This document shows, one piece after another, positions 60,284 to 64,000 of a stretch of 64,000 nucleotides of DNA (positions within the stretch are counted from its first letter, which is position 1; each line of letters opens with the position of its first letter). This DNA is from Paenarthrobacter sp. JL.01a (GTDB lineage Bacteria > Actinomycetota > Actinomycetes > Actinomycetales > Micrococcaceae), in contig NZ_CP104877.1 of NCBI RefSeq assembly GCF_025452095.1, positions 3,472,001 to 3,536,000 on the forward strand. Reading direction: 5' to 3'. A program made the position numbers and the translations under genes. The notes under the pieces are model-generated. The model made no database searches, was not told the origin of the DNA, and saw only the letters and a list, made by a program, of their open reading frames with translations.

Positions 60284-60406
60284 GGTGCTCCTACAGAAAA
60301 AATGTGTAATTGGGCTGCTGCCCATATTGGCCTAGTTCACCATAGTTTGCAGAATCCTGCGCTTGGGCCGGAAAACCAGGCGGTCCTTCGGGGACCTCGG
60401 ATGGCG

Positions 60407-61108
60407 CTACTGCCCCGGCGCCACGCGGTCGTCCGGGATCATCGACCACAACGTTGCCATTCGTACTGCGCCCTCGGGAATCCGGGTGGGATCCTCGAGT
60501 TCGTACTCGCGCACGACCTCCCGGATTCTGTCCGCAAGCTCTTTCCTTTGCGGGTTGGTCAAGTACAGCAGATTACTGGAGAGGACCACGGCTGCCGGTT
60601 CCTCCGCCGTCTCCCCCCTTTGCCGGCGCTCACCCCTGGCCTTGGCAAACGCCGAGGCACGGCGCCGGAAGGCATCGAGTTCGAGGTCCACCACTGCGAT
60701 CTCGGGGCTGGCAACGCTGCCGCCTGAGATGGTGAAGTCCGTGCCTGCCGCTTTCCAGCGCCTTTCGCGGGCGTCTCCGGAGTTCTCCGCCGGGGCCACG
60801 ATGCCCCACTTCTGGAGTGCCCGGAGGTGGTAGCTCATGGCGCTTGGGGTGAGGCCCGTCCTTGCGGCGAGTTCGGTGGCCGTGTGGCTGACCTGCGTGG
60901 CGTAGAGCTCTGAGATGACCTCAATACGGGCAGCATGCGCCAGGGCGCGGATGGCCTTGGGGTCGGTGATCTCAACGGTCTTCTCTACCCGCTTCCGCCG
61001 CGGAAGGTCGCCTGACGTTAAGGATGTCTGGTTGTTCGCAATCACTTCATCAGTGTAGTCAGCGTCACTAACAGGAGGGCCGGTCTTCGACGAACGACTC
61101 ATGTTCAC
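60407..61108 (-). CDS. ArsR-type winged-helix transcriptional regulator
   Basis: 233 residues. HTH_20/ArsR-like DNA-binding domain in the middle: PKAIRALAHAARIEVISELY, TELAARTGLTPSAMSYHLRA. The C-terminal 100 residues are charged and helical, probably a dimerisation region. GTG 61108 has GGAGGGG 8 nt upstream and overlaps the methyltransferase stop by 4 nt (GTGA), so the two are coupled. Target unknown. Confidence 0.82.
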   Translation of the reverse strand: MNMSRSSKTGPPVSDADYTDEVIANNQTSLTSGDLPRRKRVEKTVEITDPKAIRALAHAARIEVISELYATQVSHTATELAARTGLTPSAMSYHLRALQKWGIVAPAENSGDARERRWKAAGTDFTISGGSVASPEIAVVDLELDAFRRRASAFAKARGERRQRGETAEEPAAVVLSSNLLYLTNPQRKELADRIREVVREYELEDPTRIPEGAVRMATLWSMIPDDRVAPGQ

Positions 61109-62754
61109 TCGTTTAGCCCCTCCGCGTGGGGAAGCAAAAAACCATCCAGGACAAGGTTGGTCACTTCGTTGACGAGCCCCTCACGGAAGGAGTCCTCGTC
61201 GAAGGACTCATCACCGCCCAGGAGAGCCACCAACGCGGAAACAATTTGGCGGACGGACAGTTGTCCATCGCACGCCGAGACGAAGCCTGCCAGTTCAGTA
61301 CTCAACAGATTGGTTCTCCGCAGGCCGGCTCCCTGTCGCAGGAGAATGACTCCGGGGTGCACCGCTCCGGGACGCTGGTGGCGTTCTTCGGTAACGTCCT
61401 CCGCCACTACCAGATGTGCTTCCTGGATGGAGTTGGCAGCCGCCCAGTCGGCCCGCTCTACCGCGGCGCCAAGGTGTGGACCGACCGGCTGTTCGATGGG
61501 GTAGGTGATTTCCTCGAACCGGCTGATAACTGCTTTGTGCCCAGGTGCGGGGCGGCGAAGCCAGATCATGCCGAAGCCGATGCCCTCGACATCCCTGGAG
61601 GCAAAGTCGTTGAGGTAGGCGGCGTAGGCGTCTTTGTAGTGTTCGCCGTCACGGTTCTGCGAGGCGTCCTGCAACCAGGTTTCCGCATACTGTTCAGGAC
61701 CAACCTGCTCCCGCTGGATGAACCAGGCATCCAGGCCGGAGTCTTTCAGCCAGGCCTGGGGACGGTCCTTCCAGTCAGTTCCTGCAGCAACCTCCCAGTT
61801 GCCCAGCATCTGCGCTGTCCCACCGGGTTCAAGAACCGAGGCGAGGGACTGCACGAGGGATGCCACGATCTCGTCACCGGGCAGTCCGCCGTCCCGGTAC
61901 GTGAACTGGTCAGCGGAGGATTCCCCACCCGTCCGGGGCGTGATCACGAACGGCGGGTTGGACACCACCAGGCCGAAAGATTCCCCGGTCACTGGCTCCA
62001 GCAAGGAGCCCAGCTTCAGGCTCACGCGGCGTTCAAGGTTGTTCGGGTCCAGGTCCAGCTCCGCTGCGTTGAGCAACAGGTTGAAGCGGGTGAATGCCAG
62101 CGCCCGCTCGGAGAGGTCAGTCGCGGTGACATGCTCGCAGTGGTGCAGGAGGTGGAAGGTCTGGATTCCGCAGCCGGTTCCCAGGTCCAGCGCCCGTCCG
62201 GTGTGTTGCCGGACGGTGGTCTGGACGAGCGTTGTGGACGCACGTCCGATCCCCAGGACGTGATCGTGCCTCAGGACCCCTGGTTGCTGATGGGCAGCGA
62301 GATCACTGGCCACCCATAGTTCCGCGCCACCACTGCCGTCGGCATTGGCGTCCCAGCCATAAGGGCGAAGGTCCACTTTGGCGCGGACCAGCCCGGAATC
62401 GAGGACTACAAGCCCCAGAGCATCAAGGCCACGGGAACCCGTTCCGGGAAGTGCGGCATCGACATCGGGGACGGTCTGCGGAACCGCCAGCAGCCACAAC
62501 CGGACGATGGTCGACAGGGAGCGGACGGCGGGGTCTTCAGATACCGCCAGCCGTTCACTGGCCAACAGCGCAGGTACCAGCTGGTCCCGGGACAACGCTT
62601 CCGAGGCCGACTCCCCCAGGAATTCCGCCACTCCATCCACGGTGTAGGAGATCGCACGAAGATCGGCGGCGAGGGCCAGGAGGAGCTCCGGCCGGTCACT
62701 GCGGGGAGCATCGTCAATGGAGCCGGCGGTAAACAAGGAAGCTGTGTCAGTCAC
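61105..62754 (-). CDS. Class I SAM-dependent methyltransferase (HemK/RsmC-like)
   Basis: 549 residues. A poorly conserved N-terminal region (about 1-170) precedes a Rossmann methyltransferase with GRALDLGTGCGIQTFHLLHH (motif I) and LVVSNPPFVIT (NPPF/Y motif of N-methyltransferases acting on rRNA, protein Gln or DNA). The C-terminal 150 residues are variable and contain SFDEDSFREGLVNEVTNLVL. GTG 62754 is chosen because TACACT ends 6 nt upstream; the open frame to 63063 overlaps the divergent lipoprotein gene. Confidence 0.85.
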   Translation of the reverse strand: MTDTASLFTAGSIDDAPRSDRPELLLALAADLRAISYTVDGVAEFLGESASEALSRDQLVPALLASERLAVSEDPAVRSLSTIVRLWLLAVPQTVPDVDAALPGTGSRGLDALGLVVLDSGLVRAKVDLRPYGWDANADGSGGAELWVASDLAAHQQPGVLRHDHVLGIGRASTTLVQTTVRQHTGRALDLGTGCGIQTFHLLHHCEHVTATDLSERALAFTRFNLLLNAAELDLDPNNLERRVSLKLGSLLEPVTGESFGLVVSNPPFVITPRTGGESSADQFTYRDGGLPGDEIVASLVQSLASVLEPGGTAQMLGNWEVAAGTDWKDRPQAWLKDSGLDAWFIQREQVGPEQYAETWLQDASQNRDGEHYKDAYAAYLNDFASRDVEGIGFGMIWLRRPAPGHKAVISRFEEITYPIEQPVGPHLGAAVERADWAAANSIQEAHLVVAEDVTEERHQRPGAVHPGVILLRQGAGLRRTNLLSTELAGFVSACDGQLSVRQIVSALVALLGGDESFDEDSFREGLVNEVTNLVLDGFLLPHAEGLNE

Positions 62755-62848
62755 CTTGCCAGTGTAGGGGCGGCGCGCCTGCCCCGCGGGTTCCTTGGCC
62801 GCGCTATGTGGACAAACGGGGCCTCCCTGACCCGGTAGCGTTGGATTC

Positions 62849-63292
62849 ATGCTCAACTTCTCCTCCACAGGGCGCGCTGCCGGCCTTGTAGCCATTTCCG
62901 CGGCGGCCCTTCTCGGGGTCTCGGCTTGCCAGGCTCCGGTCAACATCCAGGACGCCGACGTTCCCATGTGGAAAGGCAAAGTGCTCCCCGCGGCCAGCAC
63001 CGCCGTGCTGGAGGATTCGGGCAAAATCCTCAACAGGGATCCGCTGGTCAAGGAGTCCGCCAACGTCCCTGCCGGAAACTACACGCTGACCATGGCGTGC
63101 GACGGCGGCGGCAAGGCCTACTTTGCGGTCTCTTCGGCCGGAAAGAAGATTACCGACGCCGCCGCAGCCTGCAATGCAAGCCTGGACGTCGTCAAAATCA
63201 AGGTGCCTGCGACGGGCCCACTGAGCATCTCGACCAGTAGCGTGGACGCGCCGCTGATCTTCGCCTACCACCTGGTGCCCGCGACGAGCTAG
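62849..63292 (+). CDS. Putative lipoprotein (paralogue 1)
   Basis: 147 residues, function unknown. Signal with lipobox LLGVSAC (C27), so the mature protein is tethered outside the membrane. The core contains GNYTLTMACDGGGKAYFAV, matched by GTYAVTLACRGTRRVKFAV in the next gene product: a small beta-rich domain with a conserved Cys. TAGCGT ends 7 nt before the ATG (leaderless). Divergent from the methyltransferase. Confidence 0.78.
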   Translation: MLNFSSTGRAAGLVAISAAALLGVSACQAPVNIQDADVPMWKGKVLPAASTAVLEDSGKILNRDPLVKESANVPAGNYTLTMACDGGGKAYFAVSSAGKKITDAAAACNASLDVVKIKVPATGPLSISTSSVDAPLIFAYHLVPATS

Positions 63293-63355
63293 AACGTTGC
63301 CGGCACTGCCCAACCCGGCCTTCAGCCCGGGCCCGCAGCGGCGTAAAGTCAGCTC

Positions 63356-63883
63356 ATGGGCAGCAAAGCAGCTCCCTCCGTAACGGTACAGCGGCTGGCG
63401 AGGACCGCCGTCGTACTCTTGATGCTCTGCGGAAGCGTGGCTGCTTGCGAATATACCTATGAGGACGGTGGTCGCGGTGAGCCCAGCGCCACCTCGACCG
63501 CGGCGAACGTGGTCCTTCCACCGGACCCTGCACTCCAGGAAACCGTCTCCGGACAGGCCTTGGATGAGTGGGCCGCCGCGTCCTTGCCTGAATCCCAGGG
63601 GCAGTCGTTTTATTCAAGCAGCGGCTATCTGTCCGCCGGCGAGTCAAAGACCCAGCAAACAGTGGTGCTGCCCGGTGGCACCTACGCGGTGACCTTGGCC
63701 TGCCGTGGCACGCGCCGGGTGAAGTTCGCGGTGAAACTGGAAGAGGCCGAACTCATCGACCTCACGCTCGGATGCGCCAACGCACGGGTCAGCGTAGTCC
63801 AGCTGGATAAGGACGCAGTGCTTTCCATCACCGTGGGTGCCGGCGCGGACGCCAACTATGCCTACCGAGTGAGCAGGCTTTGA
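63356..63883 (+). CDS. Putative lipoprotein (paralogue 2)
   Basis: 175 residues, function unknown. Lipobox SVAAC (C31) after a hydrophobic stretch. Shares the C-terminal beta-domain with the preceding lipoprotein, including the central Cys and a second Cys further on (LGCANARVSVVQL versus AACNASLDVVKI). TAAAGT ends 6 nt before the ATG (leaderless). The pair looks like a tandem duplication that has diverged. Confidence 0.78.
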   Translation: MGSKAAPSVTVQRLARTAVVLLMLCGSVAACEYTYEDGGRGEPSATSTAANVVLPPDPALQETVSGQALDEWAAASLPESQGQSFYSSSGYLSAGESKTQQTVVLPGGTYAVTLACRGTRRVKFAVKLEEAELIDLTLGCANARVSVVQLDKDAVLSITVGAGADANYAYRVSRL

Positions 63884-63891
63884 AACTGGTA

Positions 63892-64000
63892 TCAGGCAGC
63901 TTGGCAGCCACCCGGGCACCGGAGGGTCTCCGGGCTTGAGGCGCATTCGGCGCAGTAGAGGGTCAGCGTACGGCAGCTCGGATTGGAGCAGTTTTCGAAT
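63892..64000 (-). CDS. C-terminal fragment of a Cys-rich protein (runs off window)
   Basis: The last 35 codons of a minus-strand frame end at a TGA 8 bp from the convergent lipoprotein stop: [20 protein letters not shown] followed by [15 protein letters not shown]. Six cysteines in CxxxxC, CxxC and CxxxC spacing suggest a zinc-binding end. Too little is present to name the family. Confidence 0.5.
   Translation of the reverse strand, partial: FENCSNPSCRTLTLYCAECASSPETLRCPGGCQAA

Noticed and set aside
58142..60727. Plus-strand 861-codon frame opposite topA
   Set aside because: Shadow of a highly conserved topoisomerase I; no recognisable domain.

Overview
The window is a stretch of high-GC actinobacterial chromosome, most likely from an Arthrobacter/Paenarthrobacter-type member of the Micrococcaceae. 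The pointers are the menaquinone genes, an iniBAC-like dynamin locus, System II cytochrome c maturation, the 32-residue ribosomal protein bS22 next to an excisionase-like HTH gene, frequent GTG starts, and many genes with a -10 box 6-7 nt before the start codon (leaderless transcripts). I see no rRNA, tRNA, insertion sequence, prophage or CRISPR array. The genus is inferred from gene content and style, not from a marker gene.

Layout. 1-7.2 kb: an amino-acid permease cut by the left edge, a divergent Nramp Mn transporter with a likely MntR box, a CPBP protease, a VOC protein and menB-menE-menA. 7.2-17.7 kb: small membrane proteins converge on a minus-strand cluster, read from 17.7 to 8.7 kb. 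It encodes a membrane-anchored Hsp70-like ATPase, a large LuxR-type regulator, an IniB-like low-complexity protein and two dynamin-like GTPases (IniA- and IniC-like). This is the most unusual system here. 17.9-22.7 kb: cytochrome c biogenesis operon (phosphatase, TlpA/ResA, CcdA, ResB, CcsB). 22.9-29.1 kb: YceI, two paralogous Pro/Gln-rich membrane proteins, Rex, glutaredoxin, a HAD-IB phosphatase, a DUF559 protein flanked by 32-bp-period repeats, bS22 and a small HTH protein.

29.3-30.6 kb: DAHP synthase behind a leader peptide rich in Trp/Tyr/Phe codons and RNA hairpins, i.e. a probable ribosome-mediated attenuator. 30.6-46 kb: a carbohydrate island with CE7 esterase, ABC importer, Gfo/Idh-DUF6807 fusion, degenerate M24 protein, and an operon that encodes oxidative uronate catabolism (Gfo/Idh, uronate dehydrogenase-like SDR, enolase-superfamily enzyme, KdgD, ketoglutarate-semialdehyde dehydrogenase). 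It ends at a LacI regulator whose probable operator (GAAAGCGTTTTC) recurs at three promoter regions of the island. 46-53.8 kb: an LldR-like regulator with the lactate dehydrogenase gene and twin operators, glutamate dehydrogenase, an ArsR regulator, an AcuC-type deacetylase and a TrkH/TrkA potassium system. 53.9-57.5 kb: proC, a sugar-phosphate isomerase-like protein, Ppx/GppA and SseB. 57.6-64 kb: topoisomerase I, an ArsR-type regulator, a methyltransferase, two related lipoproteins and the tail of a Cys-rich protein.

Several convergent or gene-end junctions carry long intergenic palindromes of three families (66 bp x3, about 53-61 bp x2, 65 bp x1), some overlapping stop codons. They probably work as bidirectional terminators, and their sequence similarity suggests dispersed repeats.
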